Positions 1-9,656 of a DNA stretch of 46,871 nucleotides are shown piece by piece. Below the pieces are notes generated by a model. The model was not told the DNA's origin and did not search any database. It saw only the letters and a list, made by a program, of their open reading frames with translations. Source of the stretch: Bin80 sp964503085 (lineage in GTDB: Bacteria; Bacteroidota; Rhodothermia; Rhodothermales; Bin80). The first letter of the stretch is position 1, and each line of letters opens with the position of its first letter. The DNA lies in assembly GCA_964503085.1 (NCBI GenBank), contig CAZCYQ010000025.1, positions 1-46,871 of the forward strand. Direction: 5' to 3'. The position numbers were made by a program, and so were the translations under genes.

Positions 1-2
1 CG

Positions 3-149
3 TGGACAGGACGCCCTCAATTTGACGAGAATAGGTATTTTCGGGCAAACACTAAGTATCTTGTTGTGTGCCGGGAGCAAGATTGCATGGTGAATCAGTT
101 CGACCTCCGAAGTCGAAAACTCCGTGGCAGATATTACAAGGTCGCATGA
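3..149 (+). CDS. C-terminal fragment of an unidentified protein (gene runs off the left edge)
   Basis: Frame 3 of the plus strand is open from the window edge to a TGA at 147-149 and gives about 48 residues with a protein-like composition, mixed charged and aromatic residues and an arginine/tyrosine-rich end (LRGRYYKVA). The other frames give stops or poor composition. The fragment is too short to assign a family. The following 385 bases lack a convincing gene, so this looks like the true end of a plus-strand gene convergent with the operon whose last gene ends at 535. It could be the last blade of a beta-propeller protein, but that is a guess. Confidence 0.45.
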   Translation, partial: WTGRPQFDENRYFRANTKYLVVCREQDCMVNQFDLRSRKLRGRYYKVA

Positions 150-534
150 CGAATTGATTACTACCAGATTTCAGGTCATTCGGGAGTATCCAAGCCCCGA
201 GTTTATGGCCGTCTCCGGCACCGTCAATCGATTGGATAAGAAGCTCCCGAGACCACCTTTTCCTGAAACAATATCTACATCAAATTGCTGTAGTTGAAAC
301 AAATTTCGGAAGTAGCGCTCACCAACCCAGCCTGCTGTGTGCTTACGTCCGGGCAATAGGCACAAGTAAAATTGTAGACTTTCCGCGCCTCTCACTGACT
401 CCCTAACAGCCAGCCACAATGCAAAACAACAACGATGGTGCAGGAAACAGAAGTTTCACCACGGCTGAGGATACAATAAAGGGCACCCCCGCACGCGTCA
501 AGGGATACCCTCAATTGCAAATCTCAATAAGAAA
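150..534. other. Intergenic region between convergent genes, no gene seen
   Basis: This stretch lies between the stop of the partial plus-strand gene and the stop of the minus-strand T9SS protein. An 82-codon open frame on the minus strand (171-419) has no recognisable domain, no signal peptide and an atypical composition, so I do not call it. No clear terminator hairpin with a T-tract is visible. Confidence 0.4.
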
Positions 535-1893
535 TCACTTTACAAGCGTCATTTTGCCACTGAGACGATGCCCCGCGACATCCAATTGATACACATAAGT
601 GCCGGAAGAGAGAGTATTGGCTGCATCAAAAGTAGCTGTGTACTTGCCAGCAACTAGATGCTCATCAACAAGTGTAGCAACCTCCCGACCCAGCACATCA
701 TAGACTTTGAGCGTGGCAAAGCCTCCATCCTTTATCTCAAACTCAATCTTGGTCTGAGGATTGAATGGGTTCGGATAATTTTGCGACAGCGTAAATCCAT
801 CTGGGATTTCAACCGGATCACGCTGGATGCTGGTCACAGCGCCACGCATGAATTTTTTAACCGTTGGCTGTCCGCTATTAAATATCCCTACGTATGCGTA
901 AAGTCCGTCAGATGTGAACGCGATGGCACGTGTGTTCTCACCAGCGTAATCAGTAGGCAAGTTGAAATTAAGACTGTCCACGATTTCATCCGTGGCAGGA
1001 TCAATACCATACCACGTTAGAAAGGTATACTTTGTGGAATCAGCAGCGCTTCCGCAGCAATCTCTTGCATGTCCAAACCAGACATGCCCGGTCGTTGGAT
1101 GACGAGTACCGGATTCAGAAGTGAGTCCTGGATGGACGATCCCAGTAGAATCGAGAGGATTGAAATTCGTCGTGTAAGGTGAGAACTCATCAGGACGACT
1201 AAATTTGATGAGGCCAGGAGCCTGCGTAGCGACTGAATTAGCCCAGTAAACGTTGTTCCCGTCGGCAGATACTTCTACATTACGTCCAATTCCAAATTTC
1301 AAAGTATCAGTTACAAGACCAAGAAAAGTATAATTGGGATCAACAACGGCTATACCGGAACCAGGTGCTCCTACGTTGGCCAAATAAATATTTCCAAGAC
1401 CGTCAATTCCAGGTGATGCATGAGAATAGTTGTCGGTTACGAACCGATCCATGACCTCTCCGGTCTGGTGATTAAACCGATATAAAATGCCACCAACACC
1501 TTGTTGCCGAATCGCAACAATTATATTGCCATCAATGTCGGTTTTCAATCCTCCGACAAACCCACCTTCCCCGAAGGAGCCGAGAGTGTCCGCGCCGATA
1601 ATGTGAATGGGTTCCATCGCCAAAGTCCCATCTGGATTGTAAATCCAAATTGGGCCAGAAGTGAATGAATTTCCACTTGCATCCCTCAACGTATCACCGT
1701 TCATAGTCAGCGCGGGAGTACGAGTGAACTGATCTACCCAAATCTTGCCCTCACCGTCTACGGCAAGGCCATGGGTTGGGAGGGTAAAGGATGAATCTGG
1801 GGGAAATGGCCCCATATCAATCCAGTTCTGCGCACTAACAGTAGTGCTAACCATTAAGGCTGATGCTGCGAGTAGTAACGTTCTAAGAGTCAT
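535..1893 (-). CDS. T9SS-sorted secreted protein with beta-propeller-like body
   Basis: Predicted surface or secreted protein of 452 residues. The start is placed at the ATG at 1893 because it opens directly into a signal peptide (MTLRTLLLAASALMVS, cleavage near VSAQ); a start 14 codons upstream would put a charged extension ahead of it. The middle carries repeated 'G-L-A-V-D-G-E-G-K-I-W' and 'D-G-L-G-N-I-Y' type strands typical of NHL/SMP-30-like propellers. The last ~85 residues hold the NYPNPFNP motif, then 'VYDVLGREV' and 'GTYVYQL', the hallmarks of a type A Por secretion C-terminal domain. It is the last gene of the minus-strand operon starting at 9415, 71 bases after the previous stop. 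Substrate or ligand is unknown. Confidence 0.85.
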   Translation of the reverse strand: MTLRTLLLAASALMVSTTVSAQNWIDMGPFPPDSSFTLPTHGLAVDGEGKIWVDQFTRTPALTMNGDTLRDASGNSFTSGPIWIYNPDGTLAMEPIHIIGADTLGSFGEGGFVGGLKTDIDGNIIVAIRQQGVGGILYRFNHQTGEVMDRFVTDNYSHASPGIDGLGNIYLANVGAPGSGIAVVDPNYTFLGLVTDTLKFGIGRNVEVSADGNNVYWANSVATQAPGLIKFSRPDEFSPYTTNFNPLDSTGIVHPGLTSESGTRHPTTGHVWFGHARDCCGSAADSTKYTFLTWYGIDPATDEIVDSLNFNLPTDYAGENTRAIAFTSDGLYAYVGIFNSGQPTVKKFMRGAVTSIQRDPVEIPDGFTLSQNYPNPFNPQTKIEFEIKDGGFATLKVYDVLGREVATLVDEHLVAGKYTATFDAANTLSSGTYVYQLDVAGHRLSGKMTLVK

Positions 1894-1964
1894 GACTAAT
1901 GATGTTTGGTCAAAAGGTCTTCGGAAAAAGGACAACCTCCCCGGCGAGTTTAAGGAGAATGTTG

Positions 1965-3185
1965 CTAAAAGTCAAATTTTCCGTATCCCAATCTGCGTGA
2001 CACAATTCGGATAATGCCCGCAGGATTGGAGTCAATGGAGTTTGTTGAGGCATAAAGTAGTCCATCAAGCCCCCATGCGAACGCATGAACAGGCTGAGTA
2101 AACACACCCTGATATAGTACCTCTGAAGCGCCATCAGGATCAACTACAAGGATGGGTTCGGTATAGTCGGTCCCCACATATAAGTGACCACTCCGAGAAA
2201 ATGCAAGAGCGTATGCATTTGAACCATGGAGAGATGTGGCGTCAATCCACTCCTCAGCGGCCCCCAAATCACCATTGGGACCAATTGAAAAACGCCAGAC
2301 CTTACTGATCTCATCCCGAGCACCTGCCACATAGAGATAGTTCCCAAATAGTGCAATATCTCGAATTTCCGCCTCAAAGGCATAAGCATTGACAGTCTTG
2401 TCAGAACCAATACTGTATATCTCTGTGTTATTACCGGCAGCCCATATGCGACCGTTTGCATCAATCGTCATCGTTGTCAATCGGACAAATGTATTTGGGA
2501 TAACGGCAAAAACCTCAAAATTTGACCCGTCTCCCGAACTCCTGAAAACTGCGCGGACAGAACGGACCCCAAAAAGTGAGTTGTCCGGCCCAAATTCAAT
2601 ATCAGCCCAGGGAAACGAAGAGCTGATGAATTCACTTCGTTCACCTTCGGGAGTGATGCGAATTATGCCAACCGCTGCACCGAATGCGGTGAGAGAAGCG
2701 TAGAGATTCCCAGAGGGGTCAGTTGCAATTCCAGTGATATCCTCAAAGTCTCTCACATTGCCAAACTCAACATAGGGAGGATCTAGCCCATATCTAACCG
2801 AATTACTGAAATTTTCCGCTCCAATGACAGCAAGGCGAAGGTCCAACTCGGCCTGTGGATTGTTCGGAGCAGTCACTTGAATCTGGCTGGATGAGGCCTC
2901 AAGCACGTTACCTCGTACATCGCCAAAATAAACTAGGTTGTCCGCAGGCTGAGTAGCGAAGTTGGTGCCGATTATCGTAACTACATCTACACCGGCTAAA
3001 GCGCTGCCCTCAGGCATCACACTATCAATTACCGGGTCGGGCAAACTGAGACGATCCGGATCGTAAATACTGGGTGCCGTACCTGAGTCGCAACGCCCGA
3101 ACAGAACTACGCACAGTAGGCTACCAGCCAGCAGGACAAAACGCCCTAGCCTATAGCGAAAATCGTATGGCAAGACGTTGTACAT
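1965..3185 (-). CDS. IPT/TIG domain plus beta-propeller secreted protein
   Basis: About 406 residues. An N-terminal hydrophobic segment (roughly residues 13-27, RFVLLAGSLLCVVLFG) is followed by a cysteine (GRC-DSG), so it may be a lipoprotein, though the lipobox is imperfect because Arg sits at -1. Residues ~55-125 resemble an IPT/TIG immunoglobulin-like fold ('VMPEGSALAGVDVVTIIGTNF'-type opening), and the remainder repeats 'D-P-S-G-N-L-Y-A' and 'D-A-N-G-R-I-W-A' strands of an NHL-like propeller. The chosen ATG at 3185 lies inside the end of the upstream PorV-like gene (35-base overlap), consistent with translational coupling; an upstream ATG at 3233 would lengthen the overlap and mask the signal. 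No T9SS tail is present, so it probably stays anchored in the outer membrane or periplasm. Confidence 0.75.
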   Translation of the reverse strand: MYNVLPYDFRYRLGRFVLLAGSLLCVVLFGRCDSGTAPSIYDPDRLSLPDPVIDSVMPEGSALAGVDVVTIIGTNFATQPADNLVYFGDVRGNVLEASSSQIQVTAPNNPQAELDLRLAVIGAENFSNSVRYGLDPPYVEFGNVRDFEDITGIATDPSGNLYASLTAFGAAVGIIRITPEGERSEFISSSFPWADIEFGPDNSLFGVRSVRAVFRSSGDGSNFEVFAVIPNTFVRLTTMTIDANGRIWAAGNNTEIYSIGSDKTVNAYAFEAEIRDIALFGNYLYVAGARDEISKVWRFSIGPNGDLGAAEEWIDATSLHGSNAYALAFSRSGHLYVGTDYTEPILVVDPDGASEVLYQGVFTQPVHAFAWGLDGLLYASTNSIDSNPAGIIRIVSRRLGYGKFDF

Positions 3186-4155
3186 TCGATAAAATTCCAA
3201 AGTCAGTGTAAGAATAGTCCGCCCCGAAGCCAAACCTCCGAAGCGACTGCTTCAGCCCCAAACCAAAGCTAACACCCTGCTCATCGGTGGGGAAAACATA
3301 CCCCGCACGAAGAATGAACGTATTTAGAAAAACATACTCCGTTCCAACCTTGATCTGCTCAGAGAAATCGCGCGGGTTTGAAGCGTCCACAGATAACAAT
3401 AATTGATGCGAACTGGATCCTCGATCAATAAGGTCCATCATATTCATTGACACACCAATGTTTAGCGTGAGTGGCAACGCAACACTCTCTTCACTGAATG
3501 TGATTTCTGGTGCAAAATTTCGAGCACTTACTGCAAAATTAAGACTGCGAAAACCGGTCTTGTACAAAACGCCAAAATCATAGGCAAGAACCCTCTCTTC
3601 TACATTCTCGCGTTCGTATTCGTCCGGTCCAGAAATTCCCGAAACAGAATTTGCCAGAAATTGATTTGCTAACTTGAAATGAGCCCCCACTGAAAAACGA
3701 TCCGAGAGTGTACGGGCATATCCTACCCCAAAACTCCAGGCTGAGGGAGAGAAAGTGCCAATATCCAAGAATCCATCTTCGTTGTCAAATCGAATGGTCT
3801 CTTCCAACAGCCCATAATCCACCATCAAAAACGAAAAGCCTAGGACGCCTAAACGCCCGCTTCCTGGGCGAAACGATAAACTGCCCACGGAATAATCGAT
3901 TTCAGCTATCCATTGCGTTTGTCCAATGGTCACATCTACGTTGCTCTCCTGCCAGGCCATTCCACTGGGATTGTAAAACAACGACGCGGATCCATGCTCC
4001 ATTGCAGTGAGCGCATCTCCTAAACCAGCAGCACGAGGACTCACGGACACGGACAAAAACTTCATCGCGGTCTGAGCAAGTTTTTTCTGCTGTGCTGAGA
4101 CAGAAACTGCCGTAAACAGCGGCAAACAGAACAGCAAGTATGCCCATCGCTTCAT
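3151..4155 (-). CDS. PorV/PorQ family outer-membrane protein
   Basis: 334 residues from the ATG at 4155, which begins a clean signal peptide ending SVSAQ. Just after it comes the family signature: 'AMKFLSVSVSPRAAGLGDA' followed by 'ASLFYNPSGMA'. The rest alternates short amphipathic strands and ends in an aromatic-rich strand (LAIRFSL), as expected for a FadL/UPF0164-like beta-barrel. Members of this family include PorV, the outer-membrane shuttle that moves T9SS cargo to the attachment complex, and PorQ; many operon-specific paralogues exist with no proven role. Here it sits between a T9SS-sorted protein and two more secreted proteins, 7 bases after the preceding stop, so a role in exporting or anchoring the operon's own cargo is plausible. 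Which paralogue it is cannot be decided here. Confidence 0.85.
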   Translation of the reverse strand: MKRWAYLLFCLPLFTAVSVSAQQKKLAQTAMKFLSVSVSPRAAGLGDALTAMEHGSASLFYNPSGMAWQESNVDVTIGQTQWIAEIDYSVGSLSFRPGSGRLGVLGFSFLMVDYGLLEETIRFDNEDGFLDIGTFSPSAWSFGVGYARTLSDRFSVGAHFKLANQFLANSVSGISGPDEYERENVEERVLAYDFGVLYKTGFRSLNFAVSARNFAPEITFSEESVALPLTLNIGVSMNMMDLIDRGSSSHQLLLSVDASNPRDFSEQIKVGTEYVFLNTFILRAGYVFPTDEQGVSFGLGLKQSLRRFGFGADYSYTDFGILSNVQRLAIRFSL

Positions 4156-4162
4156 GCTACTA

Positions 4163-6286
4163 TTAACGAATGATGACAAACTTCTTAACAATCCTCTCAC
4201 CTGTATCCAGATCGGTTATCACTGCTATATATAGACCGCTGGACACAACTTGCCTGGACGAAGTCGTATGATCCCAAAATTCATCTCCGCTTCCATCAGT
4301 GTGCTCAATCTCATCTACGAGTTCCCCCAGATCCGTGAAAATTGCAATTGTACAGCGGCCTGGGATATTGAAAAACGCCAGCTTATCCGTTTGGTCTGGA
4401 AAACGAACCAACGGACTTGAACCAATATTGAAAGGATTTGGCACAATGCGTATATCCGATAACGCGGAACCCGCAGGTCGTTTTAGTTGGGTTGGTGTAT
4501 AGGTTTGCGTAGCATACCGTGAACTTCGAAGCGAGCGCCCAGCAGGAGTATTTCCGACTCCATTATTCTCGCTGGCACTCTGTACGGCAACGATATAATA
4601 ATAATAGTCAATCCCTCGAATGGGTGTAATATCTTCAAAGCCAGTATCCCCCGACGCGGCGGTGTGCACAAGAGTATAAGTACTGTCATAGCGGCCCCGC
4701 GCACGATAAATTTCCCAGCTGTCTGGCAGAGGTTCGGATGCATGAGGACTCCAGGTCAAAAGAATTCGGTCTCCACCGCCATCCACTTCAAACACGCTCG
4801 GCGGGGCAGGTCCACGCGGAATGGCATACCCCGATTCAAAATTAGCGGTTGCCCTACGGAACATTTGAAACAGTGAGTCCCGCCCAGTGAACACCCATTC
4901 ATTCTTTGTCATGGAATGAGTTTGACCATGCACCTCTAGTGTGATCGGAGAACTGTCATTCGCGTTAGATTCTTTATAAGCTCTGCCAATTGCCGAATTT
5001 GCCGCACGACTTAACCCTGCCGCTCCTTCTGCGACGACGATACGAACGCTTTCGCCTGGCGCTAGTGTATAGGGACCATAGCCATTAGCATTAGAAAACC
5101 CTCCCGGCGTGCCCAAACTCGGATCCCCAACAGGAGCCAAAAAACCTGGAAGCCCACTGGGTTCTACTACATCCGCATGGCGAGGCGATTTGTGTCCGGC
5201 TGACATAACCGCGTATTCGGCTTCCATTTTCGTTGGATTGAAGGCGTCATTTTGGGATGTGTATGACTCATCGGAGCCGATCCAAGAAGTTGTACTGGGC
5301 TGACTTGGGTCATCCGTCTGATCAGATGGAGAAGTATCTGCATGAAGGGTAACGACCCCTACAAACTGAGAGGCACCAAGGCGACCCGTGGTATCAGTGG
5401 GGGCAATATTCAACGCGGGCAATGCCCGTGGTAGAATTGGGCCCCCAATATTGTCATAGGCACTAAAGGGTGGAAACTTGCCATGCCATACAAACTGGGC
5501 GCGAAAATTCTCATCTGGAGGATCAACTTTAACTCCGTCTCCCCGTGTATCCAACATTGCATTTAACCCCCAACCCGTTCCATTTCCAATTACAAAACGA
5601 GTTTCCTTGGCGACAGACAAGCGCCACTGAAAGAAGAAGTAGACCCCCTCCAATGTCTGATTAGGAAGTTCTATCTCTGGATCATCATCTGTATTGCCAG
5701 TGTTGGTGAAAGTGTATTCAAGAATGTGGTAGTTATCATGAAATTCCTGAGTAAACTGGAGGATTTTGCGTTCCATGGAAATCCCAAGGAGAGTATTCGC
5801 CTCGTTGACAATCATTACATCCGACTCAATTGAGGGATCAGAAAAGTCAGTCACCATGGCTGCCTCTGGCTCGGTAATCGCCCCATCTACCAATACAGCT
5901 GTGGGAGGTAAACGGCTAATCAAATCAAAGCGCGTCGGAAAAAACTCCCCTCCACCAGAAACTCGTGGGCCAACGTGGACCACGCGATACGGATAACTAG
6001 TTCCGATGTCATCTGTCACATTCGTAGCACCAATCCACAATGCCTTAGCTGCTTGCATATCTGTAAATCGGTAAAGGCCAGGCCACCGAAGTCCATCCTG
6101 TTGATCCCCCACAAAACCACATACCTCACACTCACTCCCAACTTCAGAATACCAATTATGCATTGAGCCGGCCGAGAGCCATTTTATGATAAACTGAGCC
6201 TGGGCAGGAGATCCAATCACCGAGAATGTGATCAATGTGCCCAACATGAAGCACCGAATCAGCCAAGTATTGCTATATGGGGTCAT
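4163..6286 (-). CDS. T9SS-sorted surface protein with fibronectin type III-like domain
   Basis: 707 residues. Signal peptide at the N-terminus (second Met at residue 14 also possible: MLGTLITFSVIGSPAQAQ). The central ~450 residues have no family I can name; they contain D/N/G-rich loops and long beta-type stretches. Residues ~495-580 look like a fibronectin type III module ('RILLTWSPHASEPLPDSWEIY' cut short, then 'YYYYIVAVQ'). The last ~85 residues form a Por-type C-terminal domain ('IVPNPFNIG', 'GLYIAVITDLDTGERIVKKF'). Its ATG follows the TonB receptor stop by 3 bases, so the two are almost certainly cotranscribed and probably act on the same substrate at the cell surface. Confidence 0.85.
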   Translation of the reverse strand: MTPYSNTWLIRCFMLGTLITFSVIGSPAQAQFIIKWLSAGSMHNWYSEVGSECEVCGFVGDQQDGLRWPGLYRFTDMQAAKALWIGATNVTDDIGTSYPYRVVHVGPRVSGGGEFFPTRFDLISRLPPTAVLVDGAITEPEAAMVTDFSDPSIESDVMIVNEANTLLGISMERKILQFTQEFHDNYHILEYTFTNTGNTDDDPEIELPNQTLEGVYFFFQWRLSVAKETRFVIGNGTGWGLNAMLDTRGDGVKVDPPDENFRAQFVWHGKFPPFSAYDNIGGPILPRALPALNIAPTDTTGRLGASQFVGVVTLHADTSPSDQTDDPSQPSTTSWIGSDESYTSQNDAFNPTKMEAEYAVMSAGHKSPRHADVVEPSGLPGFLAPVGDPSLGTPGGFSNANGYGPYTLAPGESVRIVVAEGAAGLSRAANSAIGRAYKESNANDSSPITLEVHGQTHSMTKNEWVFTGRDSLFQMFRRATANFESGYAIPRGPAPPSVFEVDGGGDRILLTWSPHASEPLPDSWEIYRARGRYDSTYTLVHTAASGDTGFEDITPIRGIDYYYYIVAVQSASENNGVGNTPAGRSLRSSRYATQTYTPTQLKRPAGSALSDIRIVPNPFNIGSSPLVRFPDQTDKLAFFNIPGRCTIAIFTDLGELVDEIEHTDGSGDEFWDHTTSSRQVVSSGLYIAVITDLDTGERIVKKFVIIR

Positions 6287-6289
6287 GAG

Positions 6290-9200
6290 CTAAAACGACA
6301 AACGGATTCCCCAGTAGATGTCGCGAGGATTCAGAAACGTGAGAAAACTCTGATTTGGCATATCAATGTAAGCCTTGTCTTTGATTGCCTGATCTACGAC
6401 CTGCGAGTCGGCAGGGCTCCACGCACCATCACGATACACCAAGTATTGCCTGGAGTCGAACTCCCAATAAATCACACTTTCCTTCGGAGCAGTGATGCTC
6501 TCGCGATCAGGAATTCTCTGCATTGGTTGAAAAACCACATCATAAGATCGGTATGCACCAATCTTATCATTCCCCGGAATATTTGTCTGATAGTCATCCG
6601 ATTCGGGAAGATGGAGAGACCTCAAATATGCTAATTGATCGTTCCCGTCAACGAATCCATTGAACGACAGATTACGGGTATTCAGCGCGTTAAAGATGTC
6701 CACGAAGAATTGGGCGCGTTTTCCAGCAATGACCAGATTTCTGGTGAACCGAAGGTTGACATTCCAATTATCCCGGAAGGAAACATTGTTGATGACACCC
6801 GGAATGGCCCCTCCGCCGGTCCAAGTAAATTTAGATCCTTTCTGCCAACTACCGATAACGCTGATACGCCAATCCCCTAGAATCGGAACAGCCCCTACAT
6901 GAGGACCAAAATCTGATGGAGTCAGAAAATCCAAATTAAGGCGTGCATAAGGCCTGGGGACAGGTCTAGAAGATGCACGGCGTCGTTCGGTATCACTTTC
7001 TGAAAACTCGCGCTGTGCAGTTGGGTTTTCAAAGTTTTGCCGGAGACCGAAATAACCTGAAGTGAATACCATATAAGTGTAATTGACAAATCCTTGGATC
7101 CAACGCCCTCGATTACGAGATAATGTAATCTCAAACCCCCGAATATCCTCAAATGAATTCGGCTCATTAACTGTATAGTTTACCTGGCCATCACGACTGC
7201 TATACTGTGTGAGATATGGCTGGAGAGACACATCCTTATAATAACCAGCCATTCGAATCAACAGTTGATCAAACAGAGATTGTTCATAGCCGAGCTCGTA
7301 TGCAACCGTCTTGGGTAACGGATTATTCGGATTTGCCACTCTGCTGATCTGTCCTGTTTCCGTGAATTCGCGCAACAGAAATAAATTATTGGGATCCGGG
7401 AGAGAGCGGAAATGCCCGTAATTGAAATAAAGCTTGCTGTACTCAGTAATAGGGAATGAAACCCCCATCCGAGGGCTCAATGAAAAGACCTGGCGGGTGG
7501 GCTCCTGCGTTAGAAGTGTGTCTATGACGGGTGCCAATCTTGCACTGAAAGCGGGGCTGAACGGGTCAAAACTATACCAATCTCCGCCAGCATTAAAGTA
7601 GTCTAACCGGAGTCCAAGATTCGCAATCATCCCAGAGAATTCCAGTTTGCTTTGTGCATACGCAGCACCTCGAACCGGAGTACGATCCCATTGGGAATGT
7701 GAATTGCTACTCGGTAAAAATTCGTCATAGCGTCCGTAATTAACTCTGGAATCCGAAAGATTATACTCAAGTCCCGTCTTTATCTGTAGGAACCGATTCA
7801 GTTGACTGGTGAGATCTGCTTTGATATTGTACGCCGTTACCATACTGCTATCACGAGCATTACTCATGCCTACACCCGTACGCATGCCATCCACCCCGAA
7901 TGTTGGCTTAGGCTGAAACCCGTAAGGGGCTTCATCAAATCCGACACCACCAAAGGTCACGACCGGAGTTTCGTCACGTAACTGTCCCGGATTTGTGTCG
8001 TAGCTAGAACGAAAAGCGTTCAGACGTACCTCATAAAAAGTGCTGGAGTTAAGAGAATGCGTCAGCTTAATACCACCCATAAAATTATTGACTTCCGCAG
8101 GTGTCCAATAATCCGTGGAAAAAATTCTTGAATCAATAAAACTGACACGGCTGAGTTGACCAGCAATACTAAACGCGGAGCGAAAAATTCCAGGCTGTCC
8201 AACACGGCTGATGGATGTGCCCGTGATACGTCCTCTTAACCCCTCTAATGTAATCTTCATGCCAGGCTGAAGATCAGCCGTCACCTTCAAATGCCCCGAC
8301 CATTCCCGAAAGTGATCCGAGTTTAATGGAATCAAGTACATGTTTTGATCAGCCCGAACCGAAGCATAAAATCGAAGTGCACCCAAGTACTGACTGACGA
8401 AAGGAACTGGCCCCCCAAAGCCCACATCAACATTGTAGTCTGGACGTACCACCTCCATAGGTTTGCGATGTTGCCAGAGAAAAGCCTGCTGGAGCGCTTC
8501 TGGAGTCATATCATTTGAGGGATCATCGTCCTTGAGTCGCTCTTCGGAAATTGCAATCCATCCCTCAAATCGGGGGTATTGTGCCTGGGTAAACTCATCC
8601 CACCCCCCGGCTTCGGTCCCCGTAAATGCAACATCGGGATCTATGAATGGACGTATCCAGTAAGCATTCGGGTCATCCGCGCGAGAACCGAAATGCTTTT
8701 GGGCGGGAGCACTATAGCGGAGGATTGCACTACCAGTATAATGATTGCGTGCTCCTTCCTTTGTCACAACATTGACAACACCTGAACGAACATTCCCATA
8801 CTCTGCATTGAACCCGCCTGTTTGAACCTGTACTTCCTCCACAGAGGAAAGGCTAATGCTGGTGTAAGGTGCATTATTCCGCTCGTCTCTGAGGGTAAGA
8901 CCATTGACCATGAATGAGAGTTCATCTGAGCCGCTACCGCGCACAGAAAGTCCCTGAATCCCAGCCTGCAGACCGACCACACTATTGATGCTGGATACGG
9001 GAAGCGCCTCTATTTCATCAGATGTTACATTTAGTTGGCTGTTAGATACGTCTGCCTGAACCACCGGTAATTCTGCAGTCACAATCAGCTCTTCAAGCCC
9101 CACAGTATCCTCCGTAAGTTGGAAGTCTACGGTCGTGGTTTGATCAATATTCACTCGAACCCCCTCAACAATTTGAGTGGTAAAGCCGACGAATGAAGAC

Positions 9201-9415
9201 CGTAGGGTGTATGTGCCGGGAGATACGTTCAGGATAGTATAATACCCGTCCAGATCTGAGATAGCTCCCTGTAAAGTGGCAGGTATGAAGAGGTTGACAC
9301 CTGGAAGCCCTGTACCAGACTCATCGGTTACCCTGCCAGCGATTTTGCCAGACTGAGCAAACACGCTGCCAGCAAAAAAAATGGCTGTTAAGGCCAACGA
9401 ATACAAGACTCGCAT
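6290..9415 (-). CDS. TonB-dependent receptor with carboxypeptidase-regulatory-like domain
   Basis: 1041 residues, first gene of a five-gene minus-strand operon. Signal peptide 1-20 (ends SVFAQ). Residues ~24-105 form a CarboxypepD-regulatory-like beta-sandwich ('GRVTDESGTGLPGVNLF', 'DGYYTILNVSPGTYTLR'). Residues ~110-220 are the TonB plug ('LSVRGSGSDELSFMVNGL', 'VEEVQVQTGGFNAEYGNVRSG'). The remainder is a 22-strand-type barrel with many aromatic-ended strands and ends in the outer-membrane insertion signal RLSF. Function: energised uptake of an unknown ligand across the outer membrane, powered by TonB-ExbBD. It is large for a plain siderophore receptor and resembles SusC-like receptors, but no SusD homologue is present; the T9SS surface protein takes the partner position. 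The 240 bases upstream are shared with the right end of the tnpB element. Confidence 0.93.
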   Translation of the reverse strand: MRVLYSLALTAIFFAGSVFAQSGKIAGRVTDESGTGLPGVNLFIPATLQGAISDLDGYYTILNVSPGTYTLRSSFVGFTTQIVEGVRVNIDQTTTVDFQLTEDTVGLEELIVTAELPVVQADVSNSQLNVTSDEIEALPVSSINSVVGLQAGIQGLSVRGSGSDELSFMVNGLTLRDERNNAPYTSISLSSVEEVQVQTGGFNAEYGNVRSGVVNVVTKEGARNHYTGSAILRYSAPAQKHFGSRADDPNAYWIRPFIDPDVAFTGTEAGGWDEFTQAQYPRFEGWIAISEERLKDDDPSNDMTPEALQQAFLWQHRKPMEVVRPDYNVDVGFGGPVPFVSQYLGALRFYASVRADQNMYLIPLNSDHFREWSGHLKVTADLQPGMKITLEGLRGRITGTSISRVGQPGIFRSAFSIAGQLSRVSFIDSRIFSTDYWTPAEVNNFMGGIKLTHSLNSSTFYEVRLNAFRSSYDTNPGQLRDETPVVTFGGVGFDEAPYGFQPKPTFGVDGMRTGVGMSNARDSSMVTAYNIKADLTSQLNRFLQIKTGLEYNLSDSRVNYGRYDEFLPSSNSHSQWDRTPVRGAAYAQSKLEFSGMIANLGLRLDYFNAGGDWYSFDPFSPAFSARLAPVIDTLLTQEPTRQVFSLSPRMGVSFPITEYSKLYFNYGHFRSLPDPNNLFLLREFTETGQISRVANPNNPLPKTVAYELGYEQSLFDQLLIRMAGYYKDVSLQPYLTQYSSRDGQVNYTVNEPNSFEDIRGFEITLSRNRGRWIQGFVNYTYMVFTSGYFGLRQNFENPTAQREFSESDTERRRASSRPVPRPYARLNLDFLTPSDFGPHVGAVPILGDWRISVIGSWQKGSKFTWTGGGAIPGVINNVSFRDNWNVNLRFTRNLVIAGKRAQFFVDIFNALNTRNLSFNGFVDGNDQLAYLRSLHLPESDDYQTNIPGNDKIGAYRSYDVVFQPMQRIPDRESITAPKESVIYWEFDSRQYLVYRDGAWSPADSQVVDQAIKDKAYIDMPNQSFLTFLNPRDIYWGIRLSF

Positions 9416-9587
9416 CTAACGCATCTAAGCAGTCCAGATCTGAGTGTGAAAACACGAAACCCTACCGCGCGCTCTACTAGCAAGAGCCCACAATATTTCA
9501 AACAATTGCAATGTCACAGGCAGCTTTGCTAGCCAAGGGCCAACGTAACGGGGATCCCTACGGAAATATAACACTTAAAACTCTTTG

Positions 9588-9639
9588 ATGAGCTTCTCTC
9601 AATGTTCTTGGATAGAGCGCTTTTTTGAAAGAAGCTCAT
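9588..9639. repeat. Inverted repeat at the 3' side of tnpB (candidate element right end)
   Basis: ATGAGCTTCT at 9588-9597 and its perfect complement AGAAGCTCAT at 9630-9639 flank a 32-base loop. The structure lies 18 bases beyond the tnpB stop. In IS200/IS605-type elements the right end carries a subterminal hairpin and the guide (omega) RNA reads through the tnpB 3' end into it, so this is the expected position. The exact element border is not resolvable without an empty-site comparison. The TonB-receptor promoter must lie in or near this DNA. Confidence 0.5.
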
Positions 9640-9656
9640 TAGATAGAATAAGGGAA

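Noticed and set aside
171..419. 82-codon minus-strand open frame
   Set aside because: No domain, signal or operon context; composition unlike a gene.
9540..9600. Bacteroidota-type promoter (TTTG ... TAnnTTTG) for the TonB operon
   Set aside because: A TATATTTC-like -7 box is present on the minus strand but no convincing -33 TTTG at the right spacing.
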